This document shows positions 8,347-16,644 of a stretch of DNA of 64,000 bases, piece by piece. A program made the position numbers and the translations under genes. Under the pieces are notes generated by a model. The model saw nothing but the letters and a program-made list of their open reading frames with translations. It made no database searches and had not been told where the DNA came from. The stretch covers positions 3,392,385 to 3,456,384 of the forward strand of contig OY282377.1 in assembly GCA_958295785.1 (NCBI GenBank), in the 5' to 3' direction. Positions within the stretch are counted from its first letter, which is position 1. Each line of letters begins with the position of its first letter. Origin of the DNA: an uncultured Latescibacterota bacterium. Lineage in GTDB: Bacteria; Latescibacterota; UBA2968.

Positions 8347-9315
8347 ATGCCATCTCCAATACGCATCGCACAGGTTGGGCTTGGGCCGCTCGGCCTTATG
8401 CTCACGCCGTATCTGCTCGAGCGGTCGGGCATTGAACTCGTCAGTGCTATCGACATCGACCCCGCCAAATTGGGTTGTGACTTGGGCGAGGTCAGCGCGT
8501 ATGGGCAAACCCTCGGCATTGCAATCGGCGATGATCTCGACAAGGGCTTGACCGGCGTGGATCTAGCGGTGGTGACAACGGTTTCAGAACTCCAACGCAT
8601 AGCCCCCACATTGAAAAAAATTCTCAATCGGGGCGTCCATGTGGTTTCCACTTGCGAAGAACTTTCCCATCCGTGGGCAACGCAACCCGAATTGTCTGCA
8701 ACCCTTGATGCGTGGGCAAAAGCGCACGGGGTCTCGGTTCTCGGCACCGGCATCAACCCCGGTTTTCTCATGGACTTTTTGCCCACAGCGGCTACGGGCG
8801 CGTGTCACGACGTGCGGGCCATTCGCGTTGAACGCATCCAAGATGCGGCCTCGCGCCGTCTCCCCTTTCAGCAAAAAATAGGGGCTGGCCTGACCGTCGA
8901 AGAATTTCAATCCCTCGTGTCCCGTGGAAAAATCCGTCACGTTGGCCTGACCGAATCCATGCACATGATCGCAGCGCGATTGGGATGGACACTCGACCGC
9001 ACCGAAGACATTGTGGAACCCGTTGTATCAGAAGACGGGCGTTGCGCGGGCGTCGTGCAAACGGGCCGGGGGTATCAAAACGGCCGGAAAGTCCTCACCC
9101 TCGTCTTCAAAGCCGCTGTTGGACAGGCCGACCCTCGAGAACGCATCCAAATTGTGGGTACGCCGTCATTCGACCTGATCATCCCCGGCGGCATCAACGG
9201 CGATATCGCCACCTGCGCGGTCATTGCCAATGCCATTCCCATTGTCGCTGCTGCCCCTGCGGGCCTGCACACCATGGTCGACCTGCCTCCCCTTTCCTGC
9301 GCGCAAGCGGTGTAG
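8347..9315 (+). CDS. DapB-like NAD(P)-dependent dehydrogenase, 2,4-diaminopentanoate dehydrogenase type
   Basis: A 322-residue Rossmann enzyme with an N-terminal nucleotide-binding motif, AQVGLGPLGLML. It shares with the 2,4-diaminopentanoate dehydrogenase/dihydrodipicolinate reductase-like family the STCEELS segment, GTGINPGFLMDFLP (the substrate-side loop) and the late VIANAIPIV...AGLHTMVDLP. The characterised Ord protein of Clostridium oxidises 2,4-diaminopentanoate in ornithine fermentation. Many environmental homologues act on unknown amino acids, so the substrate is open here. The gene after it is a glgB relic and the next intact one is threonine synthase, which gives only a loose amino-acid context. 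The start is the ATG at 8347; no strong Shine-Dalgarno is visible. Confidence 0.82.
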   Translation: MPSPIRIAQVGLGPLGLMLTPYLLERSGIELVSAIDIDPAKLGCDLGEVSAYGQTLGIAIGDDLDKGLTGVDLAVVTTVSELQRIAPTLKKILNRGVHVVSTCEELSHPWATQPELSATLDAWAKAHGVSVLGTGINPGFLMDFLPTAATGACHDVRAIRVERIQDAASRRLPFQQKIGAGLTVEEFQSLVSRGKIRHVGLTESMHMIAARLGWTLDRTEDIVEPVVSEDGRCAGVVQTGRGYQNGRKVLTLVFKAAVGQADPRERIQIVGTPSFDLIIPGGINGDIATCAVIANAIPIVAAAPAGLHTMVDLPPLSCAQAV

Positions 9316-9323
9316 AGGGAACA

Positions 9324-9614
9324 ATGCCGTTCACTGTCTCTCAAAGTGAAATTGAGCGCGTCGCCGCGGAAAAGGGCCGCGCACTCGCGGTACGCACCTT
9401 TCAACCGGGCGCGATATCTGTCACCCTCATCGCAAAAACAGAATGCGCCGCCTTTCGGCAATATCAACAAATCGGCTTTTTTTGAATCCTCCTGCCGCAG
9501 CACCACACGCCGTTTCCCTACCGCTTGCACATCACCTATCCAGATGGTCATGATATGACCATCGTCGATCCCCATTCCTTCCCCCCCGTTTTGGGCAGTG
9601 GCGCGAGTAAATAA
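9324..9614 (+). pseudogene. N-terminal relic of glycogen branching enzyme (glgB), with an in-frame stop
   Basis: The frame from ATG 9324 gives the start of a GlgB N-terminal (CBM48-like) domain: AVRTFQPGAISVTLI, then QQIGFF, a TGA at 9483, and in the same frame ILLPQHHTPFPYRLHITYPDG and IVDPHSFPPVLG. These parts line up with the conserved VRAFLPGA, GLFE, PYRL and DPYRFPPVLG blocks of branching enzymes. Everything after about residue 90 is missing, and the frame closes at the border of the repeat element at 9614. The nonsense codon plus truncation make it non-functional. It begins nine bases after the dehydrogenase stop. Confidence 0.75.
9570..9613. repeat. 44-bp perfect direct repeat, left copy
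   Basis: Bases 9570-9613 are identical to 9993-10036 (CCCCATTCC ... GCGAGTAAATA). The two copies flank the element at 9614-9992, like a very long target duplication. Confidence 0.9.
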
Positions 9615-9992
9615 ATTGATTTTCTGTTGACCTAATGTGATGCGATATGCGACCCGCAAATGATTCTCTTGACGTTACACAGTCATTCAGAGAAGCCATG
9701 GCAACCAGGCCATCCCAAAAGACCATCAGATAAAGCCATCACGCACAGCGCGCAAGGCCGTCTCGCAACCCACCTCCCTCTTGCAATTTCCTTCGCAGGC
9801 CAGCGCATGTCGTCCTGTTACAAAAGCACTTTGCGCTGTGCAAGCCTCTCGGCGCATGAGAGCGGCATTTTTTGCCTACTTTTTTTGCTGTTGAAAAAAA
9901 GTAGGTCGCCGCACGCCGTAGGCACAGGCGCAGCCAACGCATCGAAGGCAACCAACGAGGAGTTAGGACCAAACGCTTTACGTAAGTCTGTT
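9614..9992 (+). repeat. Dispersed element of about 0.4 kb with internal hairpin, copy A
   Basis: Copy A starts AATTGATTTTCTGTTG and ends near TCTGTT. A closely similar copy lies inverted at 26104-26518, and a 43-bp fragment at 41413-41455. It contains the hairpin CCTAC-T7 / A7-GTAGG (9875-9905). No conserved reading frame is shared between copies, so it is non-coding. It fills the gap 9614-10041. Confidence 0.85.
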
Positions 9993-10036
9993 CCCCATTC
10001 CTTCCCCCCCGTTTTGGGCAGTGGCGCGAGTAAATA
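9993..10036. repeat. 44-bp perfect direct repeat, right copy
   Basis: Identical to 9570-9613. It ends five bases before the start of the threonine synthase gene. Confidence 0.9.
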
Positions 10037-10041
10037 CCCTT

Positions 10042-11112
10042 ATGTTCTTTTTGACCTGCCAAATCTGCAAAAAGACCTATGCCCCCAACACCTTGCAATG
10101 GTGCTGTTCATGCGGCGGACTTTTTGACCTCGTCTTTGAGGGCGAACTACGTGTTGACGCGCTTGCTGACCGACCGCCCACGCTGTGGCGTTACCGAGAG
10201 GCGATCCCCATTGCGGACGACGCCCATATCGCGAGCTTTGACGAGGGATTCACCCCGCTGACGCCCGTCACCATTGCGGGCAAATCCCTCCTCGTCAAGC
10301 AGGATCACCTGTTTCCGTCTGGCTCGTACAAAGACCGCGGCGCGACCGTTTTGATCAGCCAGGCAAAGGCGTTGGGTGTTCAACACATGGTCGAGGATTC
10401 ATCGGGCAATGCGGGCGCGGCAATCGCGGCTTATGCAGCGCGTGCGGGGATTGCCTGCGACATCTACGTTCCCGACAGCACGTCGCCGGCAAAACTCGCG
10501 CAAATTCAAAGCTATGGGGCACGGCTTTACAAAATCCCCGGCGCACGCGAAGACACAGCGCGTGCGGTTCAGGGCGCGGCGCGAAAGCATTTTTACGCAA
10601 GCCATGTTTGGAACCCCTTTTTCTTTCACGGCACCAAAACCCTTGCGTACGAAATCTGGGAACAACGCGGTTTCAACGCGCCGGATACGCTCATCATCCC
10701 AACGGGCAATGGCACGCTGTTGATCGGTGCGTACATCGGATTTACAGACTTGCTCAGGCAAAACCTGATCGACCACCTGCCCAAACTCATCGCGGTTCAA
10801 TCCGCCAATTGCGCCCCGCTGATGCCCAACTGGCACGGAAACCCATCCGAGACCATAGCCGAAGGCATTGCCATCGCCGAACCCGCCCGCGCCGCGCAGA
10901 TGCTCAGGTACATTGACCAAACAGGGGGCGATGTGCTCACAGTCGAAGACGATGAAACGCGCCACGCCCAAAAACAGATGGCCGAGATGGGCTTTTACAT
11001 CGAACCCACTTCGGCCACGGCCATTGCAGCTTATATGAAATACCCGGCTCAAAATGACGAGGTCGCAGTCGCCCCCCTCACCGGGCACGGGCTAAAATCT
11101 GGAAAAAAATAA
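10042..11112 (+). CDS. thrC: Threonine synthase-like PLP enzyme
   Basis: A 356-residue protein beginning MFFLTCQICKKTYAP with a zinc-ribbon-like pair of Cys clusters (CQIC and CCSCGG), as in threonine synthases. The PLP lysine is in the GSYKDRGA motif. It is followed by the EDSSGNAGAA loop, and GNGTLL provides the glycine-rich phosphate-binding loop. Threonine synthase converts O-phosphohomoserine to threonine in the cytoplasm. Related fold-type II enzymes (for example diaminopropionate ammonia-lyase) are possible but lack the N-terminal Cys motif. The ATG at 10042 is chosen because it starts directly with the Cys motif; the earlier in-frame start lies in the repeat. The insertion of element A just upstream may have changed its promoter. 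Confidence 0.85.
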   Translation: MFFLTCQICKKTYAPNTLQWCCSCGGLFDLVFEGELRVDALADRPPTLWRYREAIPIADDAHIASFDEGFTPLTPVTIAGKSLLVKQDHLFPSGSYKDRGATVLISQAKALGVQHMVEDSSGNAGAAIAAYAARAGIACDIYVPDSTSPAKLAQIQSYGARLYKIPGAREDTARAVQGAARKHFYASHVWNPFFFHGTKTLAYEIWEQRGFNAPDTLIIPTGNGTLLIGAYIGFTDLLRQNLIDHLPKLIAVQSANCAPLMPNWHGNPSETIAEGIAIAEPARAAQMLRYIDQTGGDVLTVEDDETRHAQKQMAEMGFYIEPTSATAIAAYMKYPAQNDEVAVAPLTGHGLKSGKK

Positions 11113-11140
11113 AAAAGCCCCAACTTGAGAATTGGGGCTT
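11111..11140. terminator. Bidirectional terminator between convergent genes
   Basis: AAGCCCCAA (11115-11123) pairs with TTGGGGCTT (11132-11140) and has an A run on its left. It serves the thrC-like gene ending at 11112 and the minus-strand gene ending at 11143. Confidence 0.8.
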
Positions 11141-11142
11141 CA

Positions 11143-11703
11143 TTACGCGGCTTTGAGACTTTCAAACCACTTAAACGCCTCATAAGCTTGGATCTCATCT
11201 GAAAATATTTTAACCTTTTTCCGCATCTTTTTGAAAAATTTGATCGAGGCGGGAACTTGGCTCCATCGCCTGACCGCATCAATTCTTTTTGCCACCCGCA
11301 AGACGGCACTTCTTTTTATGATGATGTCAATGAAGAGTACCTCTACATAACGCAAAAACAAGGCTGCGAGTTCAGGATTTTTAGACAGTTCTTTCGCGAG
11401 TTCATTTTCATTGGGCCGCGTGCTGTGGACACCCGCAATCAGGGCCTTGATGAACCACCGAACATTAGGCTGTCTTCCCGCAGCAATTCCCAAATTGATA
11501 ACGCCATAAACAAGTTCAAAAACTTTGTCGTTTGCAACTTTGCCCTCTATTCTCATGGTTAAAAATTCATCTCTTATGGCGCACAATTTGTAAATATCCT
11601 CTTTCCATTGCAACCGTTTAAGCGTGAAATGGCGATGATACCAAAAGGTGATCAAAAGGGTAAGACCGCAACACACACCGACGAATATCTCAAATTCATT
11701 CAT
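11143..11703 (-). CDS. Unrecognised single-pass membrane protein
   Basis: A 186-residue protein with one N-terminal membrane helix (FEIFVGVCCGLTLLITFWY) followed by a charged, helical cytoplasmic region rich in Arg and Lys. I do not recognise the family. The ATG at 11703 has GGAGG five bases upstream and overlaps the end of the preceding gene by eight bases, so the two are co-translated. In layout (a short membrane or coiled-coil gene followed by a larger gene with overlap) the pair resembles the unrelated-looking pair at 7126-8296. Confidence 0.72.
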   Translation of the reverse strand: MNEFEIFVGVCCGLTLLITFWYHRHFTLKRLQWKEDIYKLCAIRDEFLTMRIEGKVANDKVFELVYGVINLGIAAGRQPNVRWFIKALIAGVHSTRPNENELAKELSKNPELAALFLRYVEVLFIDIIIKRSAVLRVAKRIDAVRRWSQVPASIKFFKKMRKKVKIFSDEIQAYEAFKWFESLKAA

Positions 11704-11958
11704 GCTCGCCTCCTTCTTCCAATTTTTTGATTACCGCATCCATATCCTTTGAACTGCGTCGCTCTTGCAAAATATGTTCCAACAAAAGGTTCCTTTCTTC
11801 TACCAATCGCGTAACCTCTGCATCGTGCAAAGATTCCATGCGTTTGATAATATATTTTGAAAAGAAAAAAATAAAACAAGTGTAAGAACAACCAAAAAAG
11901 CACTGAAACCGTGCTCTTCGAGTACCCTGGTGAGAATTTCTAAAAATGTTGTGAACAC
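11696..11958 (-). CDS. Small membrane and coiled-coil protein, reading frame broken at a T7 run
   Basis: A GTG at 11958 opens a frame with a clear membrane helix (EEHGFSAFLVVLTLVLFF). At the T7 run (plus-strand A run 11865-11871) the coding potential moves by -1 into a frame reading FFFSKYIIKRMESLHDAEVTRLVEERN and ending GGEHE at 11696. The joined product is about 87 residues: one membrane helix plus a short coiled coil. Translating the downstream frame from upstream instead gives a Cys- and Arg-rich non-membrane N-terminus that looks artificial. The site is a true frameshift, a missing T, or slippage. It overlaps the next gene by eight bases. Confidence 0.55.
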
Positions 11959-12080
11959 CTATCCCCCTGAATTTATAGGTTTTCAATGTTTATCTAACTC
12001 ATTTCTAGGGACGAAATCAAGTAATTTTTTGCACGCTTAAAAATATAAATGCGTTTCTGCCCGCTCCATTTATTTATCCA

Positions 12081-13463
12081 TCACACCCGCCAAGAAATTT
12101 TCTCCCACGCCTCGTCTTCGCAGTGTTGCACGTATTCGCTGATGATCCGCAACGCATTGTCCGGGCTGCCCGAGCGGTCCATATCCACCCAATTGATTGC
12201 ATCGCGTTTTGTAGCGAGCCAGCTTTTCAAAATTTCAAACGGCGCGCCCGTTTCGAGATCCGGTTCTACGTGTGCGTCAAAATAAAGTTGGTACAAGCGG
12301 CGTTGTGCGGCCTCCCAATCGCGCAGGTCTTTGCGTGCATGCACCTGCTGAAAAGATGTGCCCTTTGCGATGCAGAACAATTCCACGCATTCCGGCTCGG
12401 ACGATGGCAGAATCAGCACTCGATTTTCCGCCCCCAAATCTATATCGCGGCTGTGTACGTCAACCTGTGTGTTAAACTCGGGCTGGCACAGGGCGATCAG
12501 TTTTGATTCGAGCAAGAGTGCCTCGAGTTCAGAGCCGACTGTCTCCACTTCCATCGACCGTATTCTGTCCAAAATGCGCTGGGTTTTTTCGGGTCGCGCT
12601 GACCTTCTGGCAAAATAACTGCCCACGCGCGTTCGCAAATTCACCGCCTTGCCCACGTAAATCGCACGGCCCTCGCGGTCGCGCATGATATACACCCCGG
12701 GCAACGCGGGCAACGCGCTCAAAAACGCCTCGTCAAAAGCGTAAGCGTCAAAACACACGGGAACCGGGTCCGGATACAGAACTGCGGTCAGGGCTTCGAT
12801 GGTCTGAATCCCCGCGGATTCGCACTGTCCCAACAAGTGGAACAACACCTCGGCTTGCAAACTCGCTTCCCCTTCAGCCCCTCGATCTGCGACAAACGAC
12901 AGGCCCATCGCAACAGCCAAGTCTTCAACAACATGCAATTTGACATCCGGATAAAACTGCCGGCCCAACCGAAACAGGCAAATTCCAGAATCCACTATCG
13001 CCTCGCCCATTGCCGCACGGCTCAGCCTGTTCAAGTCTCGTTGAATTTTGGGCCATTGAAATCCCACCATCACCGCGTCTTTGGCAAATTCGGCATAAGA
13101 AGCCCATATTTCGGCGTGCTCGCCCATGCGAATCCGCACCGGCGGAAACAGGGTTTCGCCGTTATGCACTTTGCGACCCGCGAGGGCATATACCTCTGCA
13201 TCGGCAGATGGGACGAGCCCAACGCACACAAAAGAAATTTCCCGCAGAGGCGTTTCCCGTGCGGGAGATTTTAAGTACCACATGCCCCCGCTGTCGCACA
13301 CAAAACAGGGGTCAGCCTCAACGGCTGCGCGCACCACTTTGTCCGCAATAGAGCCGACTGCGCCGCGCAACCCCATGGCCTCGTAGGCCAGCACCTCGGC
13401 TCGCACGCCTGTGTCGCGTTGTTCCAAAAAATCGCGGATGCGATCTTTAACCGTTTTGCTCAC
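12081..13463 (-). CDS. Fusion of a degenerate DnaQ-like exonuclease domain and a GIY-YIG nuclease domain
   Basis: The 460-residue protein starts at GTG 13463 with GGAG seven bases upstream. Residues 253-331 are a UvrC/Cho-like GIY-YIG domain: LPGVYIMRD (GVY 256-258), IYVGKA (YVG 269-271), LRTRVGSYF (Arg 277), SELEALLLESKLI and a closing PEFN. Residues about 75-215 have the length and spacing of a DnaQ-type 3'-5' exonuclease but lack its catalytic acids: FVCVGL stands where FDxETTG is expected, GFQWPKI where HNAxFD is expected, and no H-xxxx-D is seen. Exonuclease-GIY-YIG fusions are known beside DNA polymerase III epsilon-like proteins. Here only the GIY-YIG half appears active. Residues 335-460 are a conserved-looking tail of unknown role. 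A DNA-repair incision role is inferred. Confidence 0.8.
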   Translation of the reverse strand: MSKTVKDRIRDFLEQRDTGVRAEVLAYEAMGLRGAVGSIADKVVRAAVEADPCFVCDSGGMWYLKSPARETPLREISFVCVGLVPSADAEVYALAGRKVHNGETLFPPVRIRMGEHAEIWASYAEFAKDAVMVGFQWPKIQRDLNRLSRAAMGEAIVDSGICLFRLGRQFYPDVKLHVVEDLAVAMGLSFVADRGAEGEASLQAEVLFHLLGQCESAGIQTIEALTAVLYPDPVPVCFDAYAFDEAFLSALPALPGVYIMRDREGRAIYVGKAVNLRTRVGSYFARRSARPEKTQRILDRIRSMEVETVGSELEALLLESKLIALCQPEFNTQVDVHSRDIDLGAENRVLILPSSEPECVELFCIAKGTSFQQVHARKDLRDWEAAQRRLYQLYFDAHVEPDLETGAPFEILKSWLATKRDAINWVDMDRSGSPDNALRIISEYVQHCEDEAWEKISWRV

Positions 13464-13526
13464 CGTTTACTCCATTTTGAACCGGCCTGAAAAACGGCCA
13501 GTTGTAATCCCGCTATGTCTATTCGT

Positions 13527-14384
13527 CTATTCATTCGCCCAAGTGCTTGCTCTGCGCGCTATCGCGCATACCCATTCGCCCTCGTGGAGCATCTCATCGA
13601 TAGACAGATTCGCCCCTTGTAGCGCATCGCAAAACGCATCGCGCTCGCGTGCCAAAATCCCTCCCAAAACCGCGCATCCCTCGGGCCTCAGTCGCTTTGA
13701 CAGTTGCGGCAGCATGGGTAGCAAAATGCTACTGATGATATTGGCGACCACCACATCGAAAACACCGCACACCCCATCGACCGTCTGCTGTGACAGATTC
13801 ACCTGCGCGACCACATTGTTCAAAACGCAGTTGGCGCGGGCATTTTCTATGGCAGAGACTTCAATGTCCACAGCCATGACTTCCGCCGCGCCCAACTTTG
13901 CGGTTGCAATACTCAAAATCCCGGATCCCGTTCCCACATCCAGCACGCGATCTCCTTTGGCGATCTGTTTGTCCAATCCCAACAGGGCCAGGCGCGTTGT
14001 CTCGTGGTGCCCGGTGCCAAAAGCCATTTGCGGCTCTATCGCAATGGCAAAACCGCCCGGCGGGTCGGGCACGAGCTTCCACGGCGGGCAAACCGCGATG
14101 CGCGGGGTTGGATAAACAGGCTGAAAAAAAGAACGCCACGCGGTTGTCCAATCCTCATCCGGCACGGGGTCAATGCGGCATTCATATTGCGGGAGGGCCT
14201 GTCGCATCCGCGCCTCAAAAGCCGTGCGATTTTGCACCGCCTCAAAATAGGCGATGAGCCGAACTGAACCATCGCTTTGATCCTCTTCCGCGATGCCGCA
14301 ACAACCCAGTTCAAACAATTGGGCGGACACGCGCTCAACCCGTGTCCGCCGCAGGACAGTACATATTTGGAAGTAGGTGTGCAA
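13527..14384 (-). CDS. prmA: Ribosomal protein L11 methyltransferase
   Basis: A 285-residue class I methyltransferase that trimethylates ribosomal protein L11. It carries the PrmA signature MAFGTGHHETTRLAL followed by the SAM-binding loop VLDVGTGSGILSIA, then AVDIE and VVANIISSILL (the NPPY-like motif IV). The N-terminal substrate domain (residues 1-90) ends at DEDWTTAWRSFFQPV, also typical. The start is a TTG at 14384, two bases after the stop of the preceding TPR gene, so translation is probably coupled; no separate Shine-Dalgarno is visible. Confidence 0.93.
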   Translation of the reverse strand: MHTYFQICTVLRRTRVERVSAQLFELGCCGIAEEDQSDGSVRLIAYFEAVQNRTAFEARMRQALPQYECRIDPVPDEDWTTAWRSFFQPVYPTPRIAVCPPWKLVPDPPGGFAIAIEPQMAFGTGHHETTRLALLGLDKQIAKGDRVLDVGTGSGILSIATAKLGAAEVMAVDIEVSAIENARANCVLNNVVAQVNLSQQTVDGVCGVFDVVVANIISSILLPMLPQLSKRLRPEGCAVLGGILARERDAFCDALQGANLSIDEMLHEGEWVCAIARRASTWANE

Positions 14385-14386
14385 AA

Positions 14387-15889
14387 TCAGTTGATCCGCA
14401 TAATCAGATGATAGCCCAGAGGCGTTTTGACAATGCCACTGACCTCATTCGGTTTGAGTTTCATCACCACGGCCTCAAAATCCGGGTGAAAATCGCCCAG
14501 TGAGAAAAATCCCGTGCTGCCCCCATTTTTCTTGGATGGATCAATGGAATACGTGCGGGCCAGCGCGGCAAAATTTTCGCCCGCTTTGAGCTTGTTCAAA
14601 ATCTCCTGCGCCTCGGTCTCCGTCTTGACCAAGATGTGGCGCACGCGCATCTTGCCCGCTTGGATGGACTTGATAATATCCAAATTGCCCTGGGCGTCGC
14701 GCAGGGTCTTGGGATCTTGGCTTTCGGCCATCGCCGTTTCATACGCCATCCGCGCTTTGTCCAAATCGCCCTGAGAGGAATAAATAAACCCCAAATTGTT
14801 GTGAACCTCGGCATCTTTGGGATCGATCTCCAACGCCCTGTGGTAAATAACCCCGGCAGAATCGACATTGTCTTCGCCCAAATACAGCAATGCCAACCGC
14901 TTATAGGGCGCGATCCAATCCGGAGAACGCGCGATGCAGTCCGAAAATACGGCCTTGGCCTGCGCCTCCTCTGCCTTTGCCACATAGACCTCGGCCAGGC
15001 GCAAGCGCACCGGGTGGGCGTCGGGCGCGCGTTCCAAAATGCCCAGCATCTCGCCGATACTCGCGTCCAAATTGCCCCTCGCTGCGTAGAGTTGGGCGAG
15101 CGCGTCTCGCACTTCGAGATCCTCAGGCGCGAGGTCGCGCGCTTTTTCCCATGCGGCCTGTGCAACAGCCAAAGAATCGACTTCTGCGGCCATAAAGCCG
15201 AGCGCGCGATGGGCCGATGGATCTTCCGGTGCAGTCGCAATGGCCTGTCGATACGCCGCAAGTGCCTCTTGCGTCATCCCCAGCGCGTGAAAAATGCCCC
15301 CCCGATTGACCATCAACATCACATTGTCCGGATTCGCCCCGAGCCCGCGATCCATCACGGCAATTGCACTGAGCGAATCGCCGAGCGCGATGTGGGTCAA
15401 CGCCAGCGTTTGATACGCCTCGATGAAATCCGGACGGCGTTTAATGGCCGCTTCAAAATCGGCTATCGCTTCCTCGCGCTTGCCCAAATCCCGATTGAGC
15501 GAGGCGCGCTCTACCAAGAGCAACACCGGTTCATCGCTTTGTGCAATGCCCTGATCCAGCGCGGCAAACGCCTGCGAAAACGCGCCCTGTTGCGCGAACA
15601 CCACCGCGAGATCGCGATAGCCGCGAACAGAATTTGGTTTTATCGCGATCACCTTTTGAAAAGCGACCACAGCAGCGTCCAACTGCCCGGTCTCCGCGTA
15701 AAGCGTGCCCAAAAACCCGTGTGCAGACACACTATCGGCATGCGCTTCGGCAAAAGCTTTCGCCACCGCAAGCGCGTCCTCAACCTTGCCTTCGCTGTAG
15801 TGCGCCTCGATCTCCTTCAAAAAATCCCGCGCATCTGCGACCTGAAAAAACAGCATCCCCAACGCAAAACACAAAATCCACCGTTTCAA
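14387..15889 (-). CDS. Secreted TPR protein with C-terminal parvulin-type prolyl isomerase domain
   Basis: The TTG at 15889 is chosen because GGAGG lies seven bases upstream and the protein then starts MKRWILCFALGMLFFQVADA, a clear signal peptide; the upstream extension has no such features. Residues about 25-390 are some ten TPR units (for example GNLDASIGEMLGILERAPD). The last 90 residues are a PpiC/rotamase domain: VRHILVKTETEAQEIL, NGGSTGFFSLGDFHPDFE and TPLGYHLI. It probably acts as a periplasmic folding factor or scaffold. TPR plus parvulin in one chain is less common than SurA/PrsA layouts. It is the first gene of an operon with prmA. Confidence 0.9.
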   Translation of the reverse strand: MKRWILCFALGMLFFQVADARDFLKEIEAHYSEGKVEDALAVAKAFAEAHADSVSAHGFLGTLYAETGQLDAAVVAFQKVIAIKPNSVRGYRDLAVVFAQQGAFSQAFAALDQGIAQSDEPVLLLVERASLNRDLGKREEAIADFEAAIKRRPDFIEAYQTLALTHIALGDSLSAIAVMDRGLGANPDNVMLMVNRGGIFHALGMTQEALAAYRQAIATAPEDPSAHRALGFMAAEVDSLAVAQAAWEKARDLAPEDLEVRDALAQLYAARGNLDASIGEMLGILERAPDAHPVRLRLAEVYVAKAEEAQAKAVFSDCIARSPDWIAPYKRLALLYLGEDNVDSAGVIYHRALEIDPKDAEVHNNLGFIYSSQGDLDKARMAYETAMAESQDPKTLRDAQGNLDIIKSIQAGKMRVRHILVKTETEAQEILNKLKAGENFAALARTYSIDPSKKNGGSTGFFSLGDFHPDFEAVVMKLKPNEVSGIVKTPLGYHLIMRIN

Positions 15890-15973
15890 AGTTCGACCTC
15901 CATCCTTGACAACATCGACACGACACAATATAATCAGCTATCAGCCCGCCTCTCTCAGCGACCGCTTGCCTTC

Positions 15974-16000
15974 GGGCGGGCACGGGGGCACCGGCCCTAC
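15974..16000 (+). repeat. Dispersed 27-bp palindromic repeat, copy 3
   Basis: GGGCGGGCACGGGGGC followed by CCGGCCCTAC and the same GTTCTCATGT flank as copy 1. It lies in the 194-bp gap between divergent genes; the rest of the gap holds GACC/ACTG-rich short repeats (16040-16082). Confidence 0.8.
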
Positions 16001-16083
16001 GTTCTCATGTTTCGATTTTGCGGTGGTTGGGCGGTGCGGGGACTGACCTGACCCCTGACCCCTAACCACTGACCACTGCCTCC

Positions 16084-16644
16084 ATGTTCAAACGACACGC
16101 CATTCCACTCGCCGCTTTTTTGATCACATGCAGCACGGCGATGCTCGCTTACGGCCACCTGCACTATGCGATACCTTATGTGGTCTTTAAGTATTCCATC
16201 GCCATTGTCGCGCTCTACGCATTTTTTCAACTCATCGCGCATGCAGAGCGGCGGCGGAGTGCCCAACTCGACGAAGTGGGCTTGCTTCGGCCCCTGCGCG
16301 ACGGGGCTTTTCTCGTGTGTCTGCACGGGCACTTGCGCGACCTCGGCATGGACTTGAACATTGTATCGCCCGCATCCAGCATGCCCATTGCCATCATCTC
16401 ATGGGCGGTTGCCCTCGTCGGATATTACGCCGATGAGCAACCGCGCGGCCTGCCCGCTCGCCTGATCGACCTCATCCCCGGCATCGCGCCTACCGCACGC
16501 AGGGCCGTATGCCGCGGATTCATCCTCGCCGGGCCAATCGGCGCAATCGGCTCATTCGCCGGCATCGCGCAACCCCTCTGGCTCGTCATCCCCCTGCTCA
16601 TCGTATTGATTCGCGCCTATTGGCATTCCAAACACGGGGCGTGA
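16084..16644 (+). CDS. Integral membrane protein of unknown function
   Basis: A 186-residue protein with about five hydrophobic segments (IPLAAFLITCSTAMLAYG; YVVFKYSIAIVALYAFF; PIAIISWAVALVGYYA; ILAGPIGAIGSFAGIA; LWLVIPLLIVLIRAYW). I recognise no catalytic motif. Its last bases overlap the start of the DMT transporter (GTGA at 16641-16644), which argues for an operon and a shared membrane role. The ATG at 16084 has no good Shine-Dalgarno; the start is the least certain part. Confidence 0.75.
   Translation: MFKRHAIPLAAFLITCSTAMLAYGHLHYAIPYVVFKYSIAIVALYAFFQLIAHAERRRSAQLDEVGLLRPLRDGAFLVCLHGHLRDLGMDLNIVSPASSMPIAIISWAVALVGYYADEQPRGLPARLIDLIPGIAPTARRAVCRGFILAGPIGAIGSFAGIAQPLWLVIPLLIVLIRAYWHSKHGA

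Noticed and set aside
9660-10127. Open frame of 155 codons through element A, and similar frames in copy B
   Set aside because: The frames in A and B are in different phases relative to the shared DNA and use the repeat's low-complexity part, so the element is not coding.
14636-16051. 471-codon plus-strand open frame opposite the TPR-parvulin gene
   Set aside because: A shadow of the TPR gene, runs on into an intergenic repeat, no recognisable motif.
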